Positions 34,295-47,066 of a stretch of 64,000 nucleotides of DNA are shown in pieces; position 1 is the stretch's first letter, and each line of letters begins with the position of its first letter. This stretch comes from Ottelia alismoides (taxonomy: Eukaryota > Streptophyta > Magnoliopsida > Alismatales > Hydrocharitaceae), in contig JAZKJV010005752.1 of the NCBI GenBank assembly GCA_037367405.1, positions 1-64,000 of the forward strand. The letters are read 5' to 3'. The translations under genes and the position numbers were made by a program. The notes below the pieces were generated by a model. The model worked only from the letters and a program-made list of their open reading frames with translations. It searched no databases and was not told the DNA's origin.

Positions 34295-36329
34295 GGGGGC
34301 ACGGTTGACTTCTTATTAGTTATTAAGTCGTTGTAGTATAGACTTTTCTATACTTAGTACAAGTTATGTATTCCTTTTCTCTTCAATCTATGAGGACATA
34401 GCTCAAGCTAAGTATAGGGGTTCAATATATACTTAGTATATATTTTATCCATAACTCGTACTTTTGTATTTTCAATAAGTATGGCTAAAATCTGTTGAAA
34501 TAAGTATAAAGAAAATACTTGTATAAAATTCATTAGAATTCATTGTAAATGCCGATTAATAAATCGGACATAAACATTTTGCAAAATGGTTGAAAAATGA
34601 TTTGAAAATCTTTTTGAAAAATCTTTTGAAAACTGTTTGAAAAATGTGTTGTAAAATATTTTCAACCTTCATAAAAATATTTTGTTTGTAAAAATTTCTT
34701 TTCTTTGTGTGAAATAAAATGTTTTGAAAATCTATTTGCAAATGATTTGAAAATGATTGAGAAAATAAATTTGAAAATCTATATATACTATTTGTAAAAT
34801 ATCTGCAAAATAGTTTTCAAATTTTGTAAAAAGGTTTGCAAAAATTATTTGTCAAAACTAGTTTATAAAATAAAATTTTCAAAATATTTGCAAAATCTTT
34901 TCAAATTATTTTGATAACTATCTACACAATTCAAGCAAATAAAATTCTTCTACAGACCTAACATACTAACTTGTAAATACTTGTAAAAACATCATGTAGA
35001 TTCTTAAATCCTAATCCTTGTAAATAAGAAGATGCACTCCCGTGTAAACATCTGTACTTATTAATTTCACAAAAAGTTTGATTTGAAATATCCATAAAAA
35101 TTCGCAAAATATAAAAAATCCATAAAAAGTTCAAAATCATAAAACAGCTTCAGAAAAATATTTTTTTTGCATTATACATAGCATTCACATTCTTCAAAAT
35201 AACATAGAAAATTGAACATGTCCAAATAACGTCTGAAGATTGGAGCTTGGAATAGATCTTAATACACTTAATTTTAGAGGAACCCATTGAGGACTGGAAG
35301 TGGAGACATTTCAGGTTACCTTGACTTAATTGTTTTGATTCCATAAGACTATGTTCATGAGTCAATTCAATGTGCCTGAATAGAACCCTCCATATCATCC
35401 GTAAGACTCTTGAGGCAATGACTAGACTGGAAACCTCACACCTAACACTTAGCTCAACTTAGATAGACTGTTGAAAAATCTTGGAGTCTAAGTTGGGATG
35501 ATGCAAGGTCGCTCCGTCAAGGGTTGCTCAGGAACCATCCTTGGGGATTGCCGACACTGGTACTCCAACCCACTTCTTTTAAGTACAAATATCTAAAGAC
35601 TAGAGATGGATTGAAACCATGCTTCGGATGAGGAAAGGTCTACCAACGCAAAATTTTCCAAGATCCCAAAAAAGTGGGTGAACAGAAGATGCTATATCCA
35701 GTGGACACAAAAAAGAATGCAGAAGTTATGCAAACTCAAAGAAAATATCTAAAGAAGCCTACACCAAAACTTCCATAAAAATTTAAGCTTCAGAAAAAGC
35801 TTGCTTCTTGGTGAAGAATTGGTTACATTGATCGACACCACAAGAGAATGAAGATTACACTGGTCCATTCCCACTTCTTTTCCCATTCTTCAAACTTCTT
35901 ATCTCATTCAGTTTTAAAGTCCGGGAGCACCTGACCTTAGAAGGGAATATCTGTCTCCATGAGGATGAGTTATCATAAGAGCAGACACCTTGGTAGTTCA
36001 ATGGTTTTGTCTGGGGAGAGCTGAGCAATTTCACACACATGGTTCTATAATTTCAACGTAGCAAGAGTATGCGATTGAGAGGATGGTTTTGACCAGGCTG
36101 TGAATTAGACTGGATAATAGGAGTATGGAACCTAAGAGTTGTTATGTCACACCTCCTGACTCTGATGTAGTTCCTAACACACCATTAATCTAAAGGCCTT
36201 CTCTGAGCTCCAAACTTTAACTTTATTGAGACAAGTTTAAAGTCAAAAATTATTCCAAGGTATTTCTTTTTCTTTTCTTTATTTTCTTTTCTTCACTTAT
36301 AGTCATAAGTGTAAGGGACTAACAATGGA

Positions 36330-36342
36330 AAGTATAGGGGGG
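36330..36342 (+). promoter_or_regulatory. Polypurine tract of element A
   Basis: AAGTATAGGGGGG ends exactly at the TG of the 3' LTR. It is the same sequence as the 3' arm plus G run of the upstream hairpins. Confidence 0.85.
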
Positions 36343-37519
36343 TGATGAATCCTCATTTCATCACCTTTATTCTTTTATTTTGGCCTTTAAACCCTAGTTA
36401 AATGCATGTATATAGCATTAATTAACCAAAATATATACTCTATAAGTTGTAGAAAATGCTATAGAAAATACTGCATAAATATTGCATTTGTTGCCAAAAA
36501 TAAAAGAATAAAGAAAATAAAATAAAAAGAAATGAGACACCATAGATGTTGAGTGACCCTAGCCCCAAAGACTCAGTCATCCTGATGACTTAGTCGACAA
36601 TGAATAAATTAGGGGGAGATATGGTGACAAATTGTACAGTAAATACAGTCAGAAAACCATACAAAATTAGGTCAATAATTACCTTTTGGGACCTATTTTA
36701 TTCTTTATTATTCTATCATCAAATCAATAATCTTTGTATAAGAAAGTTGTAGATAAAAATACAAATAAAAATACAAATAAAAATACAAAACTGATTTCAT
36801 AGAAAAATAATATACAATGTACATTTTATACTCAAAATAAAAAGCCAAAACCCAAATATCCCATACCCATATCCCCTTAATATAAACTAAAAACGCATCA
36901 AAATCACCTTTAATTGTATATAACTTTTAATAAACTATTTAATGAAGGTGGTTTCACTTATTTTGGACTTAAGGTGTGAAAGTTAGGTTTAAGACCGCTA
37001 TTGTATAATTATCTGAATAAAATATTCATTTTAGTTATTCTTCATTATTTTTATTATTTTGTAAATATTATTTATAATATATGTACATATTTAGAATAAA
37101 ATAAAGCCATAAAGATTACACAAAAATAAAACAAGTATACAAAATGCATAGATGAAATACTTATACTTATACTTATATATTATATAGCTATATTTATTTA
37201 AGTGTGTAAATAACATCAAGAAAAGACAATAAAAATATATTCATATATTTTTAAATAAGTTATAAATATATAAAATATGTGTATAAAATAATTAAATATA
37301 AAACACAATAAAAATAAAATACATAAAATATAGATGAATATACCTATGTTTGTACTTATAAAAAATAACATATAATAAAATACCTCGAAAAAATAAATAA
37401 AAATAGGTAATAAATACTATATAAAATTAGTAATATTTTTTATGTTTTAATAAAAAATTAATTAAATCATATTCTATTTTATATTCATTTTCCAAGGCAT
37501 TTTGCCTTGGAATTTCGTA

Positions 37520-37539
37520 GTTGGTCCATGTGGACCAAC
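37520..37539. promoter_or_regulatory. LTR palindrome, G-box-like
   Basis: Nine-base arms GTTGGTCCA and TGGACCAAC around TG. The centre CATGTG is one transition from the CACGTG seen in the 5' LTR and in element D. Lies about 1.18 kb from the LTR start. Confidence 0.75.
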
Positions 37540-37634
37540 CAGGTGCAAGTGTTTGTTGACCTACGGTCGACTATACCCTACCTCCTCTGACTTTTGTCAA
37601 AACTTCACCAACCGCTGAATTCGCCCAATTTCCT

Positions 37635-37892
37635 ATGTCTCCACCTTCACCCTCTGACCTCGAACCTTCCACCATCGTGCAGTCTAATCATCCCTCTTCC
37701 ATGCCCATATCCGAATCTTCACCAACCCCCGCCTCCGATCACACAAGTCCTCCTCGAAGAATCCCCAAAATTTCATTTATAAATATAGACCACTCACCTC
37801 TTTTTGAGTTTTTAATCTCTCTTGATTCATTTCTAACCCCTCAGATCAACCCCCTTCACTTGGTGGAGGTGATAGATTCACGAAGCTGCTGA
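37635..37892 (+). CDS. Pro/Ser-rich ORF inside the LTR, function unknown
   Basis: 85 codons, MSPPSPSDLEPSTIVQ onward. The 5' LTR keeps the same frame at 22777-22971 with similar residues (PPSPSDLE, SSPTPTSDH, PRRIPKIS) but ends earlier at a stop. No domain is recognised. The match between the LTRs is expected from common origin, so conservation does not by itself show coding. It could be a captured fragment or a chance frame. Confidence 0.3.
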   Translation: MSPPSPSDLEPSTIVQSNHPSSMPISESSPTPASDHTSPPRRIPKISFINIDHSPLFEFLISLDSFLTPQINPLHLVEVIDSRSC

Positions 37893-40105
37893 TTTACAAC
37901 ACGGAAGAGTGACGACGGAGTATCATCCAACCACCTCTGGCGAGCCATCATTGAGGTCCTGATCATGACTTTCTCAGTCAATTGAGCCTCATTTTCTCTG
38001 CATTCCTAGGTAAATTCTTAGCTTAGATTTTATTATGCATCGTTAATTTTAAGTTCAGTTAAATCTCCAGGCTTAATTAGCAAAACCCCGTAATTCCTAA
38101 AGTTCTCACTCCATGCATGTTCCATAAGTACTGTCGATTGTAATCGACCCATCGACCCCCTCATTTTGTTCCCCTTCCATTTCTCCTCAAAACACCCCAC
38201 CTATCACCTCGATTACTGAAGAATCGAGCCAGTGAAACTCATCCCCTTTTGCTCACCGGAGCTTCACCATCCTATCACCTATTTTGCGCAACAACTTCAT
38301 CTACCGGTTGAGAGGCATCACCTCGATCTGTAGAATGTTTTGGTGATGTTCTAACATTCGGGAGAGCCCTCTGGTGCGCATACGAGAACCTAGAATATCT
38401 CATGACTCGGGAAGGAGGGAGGAGCCCTAGCTCATTGTCAGGCTCTCCTAGGACCATTTGGAGGAGACCCATGAATGCGGAGGACCTCCAGGAAGATGAT
38501 GAACCCATCGACGTGAGGATTCGTGCTCGGACATACCTAGATTTGGTGATCGAAGTTCACCATCCTTGGTTTTTTTCCTATTGTTGGAGGATGCCCATCT
38601 ACCATCCGATAGAGGCTCGCCACTAGATCTAATCGTCTCCGTTGATTCAAGGCGAAATGGTGTGCTCCCACAGCCACACGATCAACCACGTGGTAAGCAT
38701 TCAACGGCCTGATCCATAGGCGTGAGTGGGTAAATTTCTAAGGGCCCCTCTACCTTTTTACATTTTCTAAGTAGCCCTGTAAATATTTTGTCTCGTTTAA
38801 ATATTAGTGGATAATTTGCATATAACTCCCTGAACTATATGATATTACACTTTAGTCCTCAACCACACCATCTTCCGTGATAGCTCACGTGCTTGGGTCA
38901 ATTGCATGTATAACCCTGTACCTTTTATAATTACTTTTTAATAAAAAAGTTTGAATATCACTTATAACTTTTCGGGTTATTTGCATTATGCCCACCATGT
39001 TTATTTTTAATTACAAATATGCCCCTGTAGTTCATTAGTTTTTGTACGTTTTCCATTTATTAAAATAACATCCATGCTCCAAAAATTCTAAAAAAAATAG
39101 GGTTAAGTTCTCGCTTGCTTGTAGTTCATGCTATATTTTTAGACAACATTTCAAGACTTTTTCCTATTTTATCAAAATAAAAAGAGCTTGGATCCAAAAA
39201 ATATAAAAACATTTCGAAAAATTCCCCAAAAACATTTTGTTTATTATTTTATTTTCCAACTATAGATTAAAAATCCCTAAAAATAGAAAAAGAAAAAGAT
39301 AAAAAATAAAAAAGCTCCAAAATCTAGTAAAGAAGGTAAAAAATCCCCAAAATCCTTAAAATATTTACTTTAGCCTCTGAATTTTCTTTACATTATTATT
39401 TATCTATTAAAGTTGACGTGAATATTTTTTGACATATTTTGTTGTTTTTATCATCAAAATAATCTGACCTATTTATTTAATCCCTATTTTGGGATATTTT
39501 TGACTTTAAAAATATATAAAAATTAGCAAAAATTCTCTAAAATCACAAAATCATTGAATAATTATATGAAATACATAAAAAATTTTGTTTTTATATTTTT
39601 GACTTTTTTTACTTATATTTATAAAGATATTATCCCATGGTGTGTTATATATCTCTATACAATAATATATAAGTTATATTATTATTCCTTATTATAAATA
39701 TTTTAATAATTATTATAAAATGAAAAATATATTATCATTACTTAAATATTTAATTTTTTTATATAATCATAATAATATATTTAAACCACATATTCTTTGA
39801 TTAATAGTGTGCAAACTCATATACATACACACCTGTATTATTTATTCATTATTTATTTATAAATAATATTGATTGCTACACTATATGTTCTCTATGTTCG
39901 ACACTCTACTCTGCTTGCACTATACACATTTATTTGTAGGTTTATGGTAAATTCTGATTCACAAATGTTTATTCTTGCTTGATTATATTGTGTGGGTTGA
40001 TTATTGTTATGATAACTTGGTCTCTTGGAGGAGTCACCTCAGCAACTTCTCTCCCACCTTGTCTGGAGCGTACAACTCTCTCCTATGATTAAGTTGGTCG
40101 TAACA

Positions 40106-41290
40106 ACCCCAAGGATAACACTGTAGAGACTCCTTTTAGTGATCCTTATGTAGATGATCCAAAATCTTAAAAATATTGACTGAACTAGAAGTGGTGGCAG
40201 CTATTCATGAGATTATTGAAGCCCCATTTGCTAGGGCATGAACCAATTATCTACGCCCTCGCCCAAAAAAGAGAAAGCCATGATGCAGATATGAGCGACA
40301 TATTTTGAACATGGCCATTGCCTATGCCATCACCCACCGTCCATACATTAGGAAAGGGAACATTGTTACACCTCTTGTACGATGCACCATTTCTGACTAT
40401 TCATGTGATCACACTCTCCTTGACGGTGATGCTTCGATTAATAATACCCTTCTCATTTGTATAGTCTCTTCATTTAGGGCCTCTCAATAAGACCAGGATG
40501 ATTTGCTAGTTTGCTGGTGGATCAATAAAGAGGCAGAAGGGTATCGTAGAAAACACCATCATTCAGATTCATGGCATGAACTTCACTGTTGATTTTATCG
40601 TATTGCCTATGGAGACCTCCACCCCTATGGAGCATCCTCCAATCATCTTGGGACAACATTTGCTCTATTCTATGAGAATCGTTACGATTATGGATCTGGA
40701 GAGATTCGCTTCCGTTCTGCTGGTGAGAGCGTTGTCTCGATCACCGCACCCATCAATGACCAGAGACCTGAATCTGACGAGAGTGTACCCATGTTAGATG
40801 ACCTTGAGGATTATGATCTTGATGCTGATATCAGAGAGGTTTGCTTTTTGATGGATGATTATGAGACTCGAGGATTCCTCTTTGGTGAGGAAGACTTGGA
40901 AATTGTAAACATTGGAGTTCCCCCTTTTGGTGAGTGGCGATGCATTGATGACATCTGTGGTATTTACACCATAGAAACCTTAGAGCGAAGAACAAACTTA
41001 GTAGGAACTGCACAAGCTGAATTTGACCTTACTTCTTTCATCCATGAGTTTGGGCCTTTTTGTTTTGACCCAACAGAGAATTCCAAGGCTGAGCACGACC
41101 ACACTACTTCCTCTGACCAGTTTGTGCCTTTTCACTTTGAGACCATTGAGGATCTTCATTAGGTTGATCCTGATTGGTTGGTGTCTGCTGATGACCCCGA
41201 TATCGACTTACACTTTGTCAGATCCATTCCTCAACGGTCACGCAAGAAGGTGCACTTTCTACCTTATTGATCTTTGGATAGCCTCCATCT
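40106..41290 (+). pseudogene. Protease-like and C-terminal ORF of element F
   Basis: Resumes F after the A insertion. A segment at 40305-40490 encodes TLLDGDASINNTLL, resembling the Athila protease loop LLDxGASINLLP, with the catalytic Asp kept but the Gly displaced. 40576-40797 holds IHGMNFTVDFIVLPMETS, matching the flap segment of the element A protease. A further acidic ORF (40791-41162) has Asp/Glu-rich text and two repeats ending in FGPFCFDPTEN and FVPFHFETIED. RT, RNase H and integrase are absent: the sequence passes directly to the 3' UTR. Confidence 0.65.
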
Positions 41291-43554
41291 TGTATACCTA
41301 CTTTTGTTTTTCTTCCTTCCATTTATCGTTTTGCTTATCCAACCCACTCTGTATTTCTCCTTTCTTAGGACGTACTTTGTCCTAAGTGGGGGGAGGGGGT
41401 GGGGGTGGACAAGCCAAGTGTTCATTCTTTGTTATGTTTCATCACTCTTGTTGTTGCCTATACTTAGGGCTCTTTTCCCATAAGTGTTGGGGAGCGATGT
41501 GTACATTCTCCCCTCGTATTTTTTCTTTTTATTTGATTCTTTTCTCGACCCCCAGCTATCTCCTTCCATTGACTATACTTAGGGATATCTCACCCTAAGT
41601 ATAGGGGGAGACAGACTGAGTTGTGATATGTTCATTCCCACCCTTAATTCTCCCAGCCTTTGTATATAGTCTGCTATACTTACGATTATTTCATCCTAAG
41701 TATGAGGGGACGTTCAACTTCTCATTCATTTATTCTTTAGTCGTTGTCATATTGACTGTCTTATACTTAGTATGAGTTATATCTTCTCTTTTACTCTCTG
41801 ATCTATAAGCACATAGCTCAAGCAATGTATAGGGGGGTAGTATATACATTGTATATACTTTAGCCATAACCCGTACTTTCGTATTTACAATAAGTATGGT
41901 TAAAATACAATTAATTAAATGTAAAGAATATACTTGTATAAAATTCATTAAAATTCTTTGTATATACCGATTAATAAATCAGGTAAAAATGTTTTGCAAA
42001 ATGTTTGAAAAATGGTTTGCAAATCTCTTTAAATTTTGAAAACTATTTGGAAAATATTTTATAAAATGTTTTCAACCTATGTAAAAATATTTTGTTTGTA
42101 ATTGTTTTGTTTGAAATCAAATGCTTTGAAAATCTATTTGCAAATAGTTTGAAAATAGTTGCAAAAATATTTTTGAAAAATCTTTACAAAAAGATTTTCA
42201 AATTTTGTAAATGTTTATAAAAATTATTTATCAAAGTAGTTTACAAAATAAAATTTTCAAAATGTTTGCGAAATTCTTTTCAATTTTTTTGAGAATTATG
42301 TACATCCTTTACAAACCACGCGTATACAAACCTGTAAATTCCTAAAACCTGACTCTTATAAATAATAAAAAATGCATTATCGTGTAAATATTTGCACATG
42401 TCCCTTTTGTTTTATAAAGATTTTTTAGAAATCCCTAAAAATTTATAAAATAAAAAATCGCAAAAATATTTGAAAAAATATTTTCAAAAATTGCATAAAA
42501 TTTGCAAAACTTTTCAAATATCATAAATAGATAAAAATCAACAAATTGCACCACAAAAATATTTCTTTGCATTGTACAAAGCATTTGCATTTTTTGGATT
42601 GAGTTTGATAATTGAACTAGTCTAAATAAAACCCGATGATTGGAGCTTGGTTAAATCTAGTTAATCACAGGAACCTTATATGGAGTGGAATTGAGGTACT
42701 TCATGTCTTCTAGACTTAGTTCTTTGAGACCTTTAGACTTGGTTCAATGTCGTCTTGACTGCATAAGTAGAATATCTTGGAGCACACACACGACTCTTGT
42801 TGATAATGACCTAGATTGCATACCTGCACTTTACACTTTGCTAAACTCAGTTGAAGTGGTAGAGGGCTGGAATTTGCCGGCATGCCATATAAGCCAATGG
42901 AAACTTCGGAAGTCACACATTTGTGGCCATTGTACCCCAACCCTATCCAGTATCCATGAGGTTTAAAGATAGAAGTTGTGGGTTGCAATAATTCTTCAAA
43001 AGAGGGATAGTCTACTAGCTCAAGAAGAACAAGTCCATATGTAAATGTTGCTGTATACAGTATTATAAAATGCAAAATCGAAAACTCCAAAAAAGTAGAC
43101 ATGCCTGAATGAAAAAAATGGATGCCGGTGTATGTGAATATTTGTATAGTCAAATAAGCAAGCTTGAGCTTCAAAGTCATATTTATGTGAGCCTACGGCT
43201 GGATGACTTGGATACACTGGTCAAGCATCTTAGGATAGGTAGCTACACTGGATACCATCCATTCTTCTCTCCACCTCCTCTTCATGAGCTGGTTGTACTT
43301 GAAATTAGAAGGGAATACCCCGCTTCTCAAAAAAAGAGTTGTTGGATTGGGGAATTAGGGTTACCATGTTGGAGAAGACTGACTTTTACCACTTCAGCCG
43401 AGGAGAGCTACATATCACACACACTGTCCAAGAGAGATTCATAGTCATAAGGGTTTGCGTATAAGTTGACTTATTCTAACCTGGTTATTTAGGAGACTGG
43501 AAAGAGGAAAAATCACATGTCAGATATGTCTTCACAAGGTGAAGATACAATCAT
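41291..43554 (+). other. 3' UTR of element F, truncated
   Basis: Parallels the 3' UTR of A. It has hairpins at 41364-41386, 41573-41604 (12-bp perfect arms) and about 41674-41705, then TTTGAAAAT-type arrays (41990-42300) and a segment that matches, in opposite orientation, the UTRs of D and E (42680-43500). It stops without PPT or LTR where the LTR of E begins. Confidence 0.75.
41573..41604 (+). repeat. PPT-like hairpin of element F
   Basis: Arms CTATACTTAGGG and CCCTAAGTATAG pair without mismatch around an 8-base loop and are followed by GGGG. This shows that the non-autonomous element keeps the same structure as A and D. Confidence 0.85.
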
Positions 43555-44682
43555 TGCGATGACCCGCAACAATCCTTCTAATTCAATAACTAACCCACAA
43601 ATAAATATAAAAATGCAAATAAATGTGTGGAGTTAAAATTTATTTTATTTAACTCTAAAAAATGTGTGTATAGTGCAAGCATGTAGAGTGTCGAACACAG
43701 GGAGCAAATGGTAGATTGGGCAATTTAATGCACAAAACTATTATTCTTCTTATTAAGTGTTTTATGTGGGTTTTCGATTATATATATTTTCGGATTTTAA
43801 TTTATATATTTTTTAATGTTTTTAATTTTCATTTTTTTATATTTTCTGTTTTAATTTCCTTTTCTTTTTTTAAAAATATTGTAGGAATATATAAAACTAT
43901 GTGTACATTATAGAATAATAGATTTATAAATACAACTAAAAATAATTAAAATAAAGGAAATAAAATGTTTTTTGGTTTTAATATTTTTTTACTATTTTTT
44001 ATGATTTTCAGGGATTTTTGCTAATTTTTAGGTATTTTTAAAGTAAACAATATCCCATAATAGGGATTAATTAAATAGGCTGAATTAATTTAGAGATAAA
44101 ACAATAACAAAAAGTGTCCAAAATTATCCAAATAAATTTTAATATATAGTAATTAATATAAATAAATTATGAAACAAAAATGAGTATTTTTGGTATTTTA
44201 GGGGATTTTTATTTTTTTATAAAGGATTGTGAAGCTTTTTAATTTTTCATCTTCATCTTTTTCTATTTTTAGGGGTTCTGGTATGGAGTTATAAAATACT
44301 AAAAAAGTAAAAAGTATTTTTTGGGTTTTTTTCAAAATATTTTTATATTTTTTGGTATTTTTTATTTCAAGCATGGCGAAAATGTGCTCTTGTTATTTTT
44401 AGTAAATAGTTGAATTCCCTAAAATGCAAATGCAAAAATATGGCGTGAAATTATAAGTAAGAGGGCACTTGACCCTATTTTGTGTAATTTTTTGGAGCAT
44501 GTTGATATTTTTAGTAAATGGAAAACATCAACAAAAATTAATGAAACAATAAGGGCATAATTATAATTAAAATTAAAGGTAGGAACTTCAATGCAATTTA
44601 CTCAAAATATTACAAGTAATATTAAAAGTTACTGGATAAAATCAAAATTACAAAAGTCGTAGGGGCTTCAATGCAAAATTTC

Positions 44683-44710
44683 CACCTCACATGGGACCGC
44701 ACGTGAGGTG
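44683..44710. promoter_or_regulatory. Paired G-box palindrome in the LTR of E
   Basis: CACCTCACATG and CACGTGAGGTG, eleven-base arms with one mismatch, separated by GGACCG. Equivalent to 15077-15100 in F. Confidence 0.7.
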
Positions 44711-45928
44711 ATGGGGACTGGACGCAAAAATAATAGTAGATAGCTCGTGGCTTCCAATGCAAATTTACCAAAAGTTTTATAGTAATTAAATAAATTTTAG
44801 AACTAAAATAAAAAGACAAAAATGAGGGATTGGATATGCAATTTACCCCTAAATGTGTGTATGATGATGTAGTTGTGGGAGGGTCACTTGCCACATGTCG
44901 TATTCTGGCTGCACAATGACGCTTCGGAGTGAAGGGCTGGGACTAGATCCCAGCTAGCAATTGAATGGGTAGCCCTTATCCTTGCTGCAAAGAGGATCAA
45001 AATGTTCTTGGCGATGTCCTTTATCTACTGGAGCATCAAAAAGCTCTAGGGATCACTGGAGTGCTCTCAATAGTTTGGAGGAGCAAGGAAGCTCCAGTTA
45101 CCTCTAAAGACTTTAAAATCATCTTCAAACGGCCTTTGGACTTCCAAGACCTGCATAGGAAGAATGCTGGGTTGAGGGCAAATTACCTTGACCTGTTAGT
45201 GGGCAAAATGAGCGTGAAATGGGTGCGAGCTTACGTCTCCGGCAAGTGGCAGAGTTGGAGGCATTGATCTAGATATCTCTAGATCGATGAAGGATTTGAG
45301 TGAATGGTGGCACATGGGGCAAAGAAGAAGAGTGGGGAGATGAAATGGTGGTAAATGGAAGGTTGAAAGATGGTCAAGGGATAGAGGAAAGCTTGCCAGG
45401 GCAGAGCTCCGACAAACTACAGGGATGGTTTTCTACGCTAATGCGATCAATTAAATGCTAAACTAAATGCAGAAAATGAAAACATAAATTAAAATCTACC
45501 TAAAAACAAAGGAAACAAACCTCAAGCAGCATTGGCTGCGAGATGGGAACCTCACGGAAGCGGAGCACCAAAGATGGTGGAGATCACCTCTAAGTTTCCC
45601 TTGATCCAGACAAATGCTAGGCGAGCTCCCTGTCACGAAGCTCAAGCCATGGGGCACAAAAGGAAGGAGAGAAAGTGGCAAAAAGGGATTCAAATTCGAA
45701 CATGGAGGAGACTCGAGTTTATGTACAAGCTGGTGGATAGGAGACAAAGATCAAGGAGGAGTAGGTGATTCAGATGATTAATCCCCGAGGAATCAAGGGC
45801 GCGTAAAAGAGGGTGGATCGAGGAGAAAAAATGTAGAAGTAATCAACCCAAATCGATTCTTGTATCAATTGGGAAAAATGGAGAAGATGGGTCAATTGCT
45901 AGTTTGATATGGCTACATGCCTGGGGAG

Positions 45929-45952
45929 AAGAGTTGACTGGGGTCAACTCTT
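45929..45952. promoter_or_regulatory. Inverted W-box pair in the LTR of E
   Basis: AAGAGTTGAC and GTCAACTCTT are perfect 10-base reverse complements around TGGG. Each holds TTGAC, the WRKY-factor core. Immediately next to a G-box-like palindrome. Confidence 0.7.
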
Positions 45953-47066
45953 GACTCCCTCTAGTTGGTCCATGTGGACGAACTAGAAAAAGGCAACCCG
46001 ATACTATTTGTAAAACCAATAACAAATACTAAATGATTAATTAATTTTAAGTTATAAAAAAATGTTTGCTATTTTATGTAGTACTTTTATATTATTTTTA
46101 TATATTTTTTCAAGTTATTTTATTACAAGTTACTTTTTAGGGTTTTATTTATATGTATATTTACCTATATTATGTATATTTTATTTTTATTTTTCATTAT
46201 TTTTTTAGTTTATTAATTTCTCTAATTATAATTTATTTTTATACACATAAATATATTTTTGTTATTTTTTATGATATCAAGTGTACACTTAAGTAAACAT
46301 GTATACTTATTATATAGGTATAAGTATAGTATATTCATCTATGTATTTATATAGACTCTTTATTTTTTTGTTTTCTTTGTAGTTTTATTCTAATCTAAAT
46401 GTGTACATATACTATAAATAATATTAAAAAATTATAAAAATACAAAATTATAAAAATTATAAAGAATAAATAAAATGAAGATTTTATTTAGGTATATTAT
46501 ACAATAGGGGTCCAAAACCTAACTTTTGCATCTTAACTCCAAATTGGATGAACCATCTTCATTAAATAGCTTATTAAAAGTTATATACAATTAAAGGCAA
46601 TTTTGGTACATTTTGAGTTCATATAAAATGTACACTGTATATTATTTTTGTGTAAACTCAATTTTGTATTTTTGTATATATTTTATCTACAACTTTCATG
46701 CACAAAGTTTCTTGAGTAGAGGCATAAATAATAAAGAATAAAATAGGTCCCAAAAATAAAATATTAATGAATAAAAGAATTGGAATTTATTGGATTTTGG
46801 CCCTTATCTCCTCCTACTTTATTCCTTATTGACCTAGTCATCAAGATGCCTAGGTCTCGGGGTTTAGGGTTATAAAATATCTTTGGCATTTTATTCCTTT
46901 TCTTTTCTTTATTCTATAATTTTGATATTAAAACTATATTTCATATACAATAAATGGAATAAATAATGAATATTAATTTGTACAAAATAATGCTATTTAT
47001 ATGCATTTATCTAGCGTTTTTAAGGCCAAAATGATAGAATAAAGGTGATGAAATTGAGATTCATCA

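Larger units (their letters stand above)
33978..36342 (+). other. 3' UTR of element A with PPT-like hairpin array
   Basis: About 2.4 kb non-coding. 34057-34294 holds three hairpins built on TATACTTAGG and CCTAAGTATA, each followed by a G run. 34560-34920 is an irregular array of TTTGAAAAT-like words. The remainder parallels the 3' UTRs of F and E. It ends in the true PPT. Confidence 0.8.
21560..40105 (+). mobile_element. Athila-like Ty3/gypsy element A (about 18.5 kb), degenerate
   Basis: A full structure with two LTRs of about 3.7 kb, Asp-tRNA PBS, leader, gag, protease, RT, RNase H, integrase, long 3' UTR, PPT. RT before integrase defines Ty3/gypsy; the long LTRs, integrase without chromodomain and extensive 3' UTR fit Athila. 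The flanking pentamers ACCTC (21555-21559) and ACCCC (40106-40110) match at four of five bases. They join the two halves of element F, so A is read as an insertion into F. All genes carry many stops and shifts. The LTRs differ visibly (roughly one base in eight to ten in a hand-aligned sample), so the insertion is old. Confidence 0.88.
36343..40105 (+). repeat. 3' LTR of element A (3763 bp)
   Basis: Starts TGATGAA, seven bases, TTCATCA (36343-36363, a 7-bp stem) and ends ...TAACA. Inside: the CCAAGGCA/TGCCTTGG hairpin (37492-37510), a palindrome GTTGGTCCA-TG-TGGACCAAC (37520-37539) with TTGAC motifs just after it, and an ORF at 37635-37892. Confidence 0.88.
43555..47066 (-). repeat. 3' LTR of Athila-like element E (about 3.5 kb)
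   Basis: Read on the minus strand it starts TGATGAA, seven bases, TTCATCA (47066-47046) directly after a PPT (47067 upward, AAGTATAGGGGG-type) and ends near 43555. Contains an inverted W-box pair (45929-45952), a G-box-like palindrome (45961-45986) and a paired G-box (44683-44710). The far end is placed by alignment with the LTR of C and may be off by a few bases. Confidence 0.75.

Noticed and set aside
42685..43444. ORFs of about 60-155 codons around 42700-43400 on both strands
   Set aside because: They lie in the shared 3' UTR of the Athila-like elements, and the homologous segments in D and E do not keep the frames.
43716..43913. Phe/Ile-rich small ORF
   Set aside because: AT-rich LTR sequence; hydrophobic text is a by-product of T runs.
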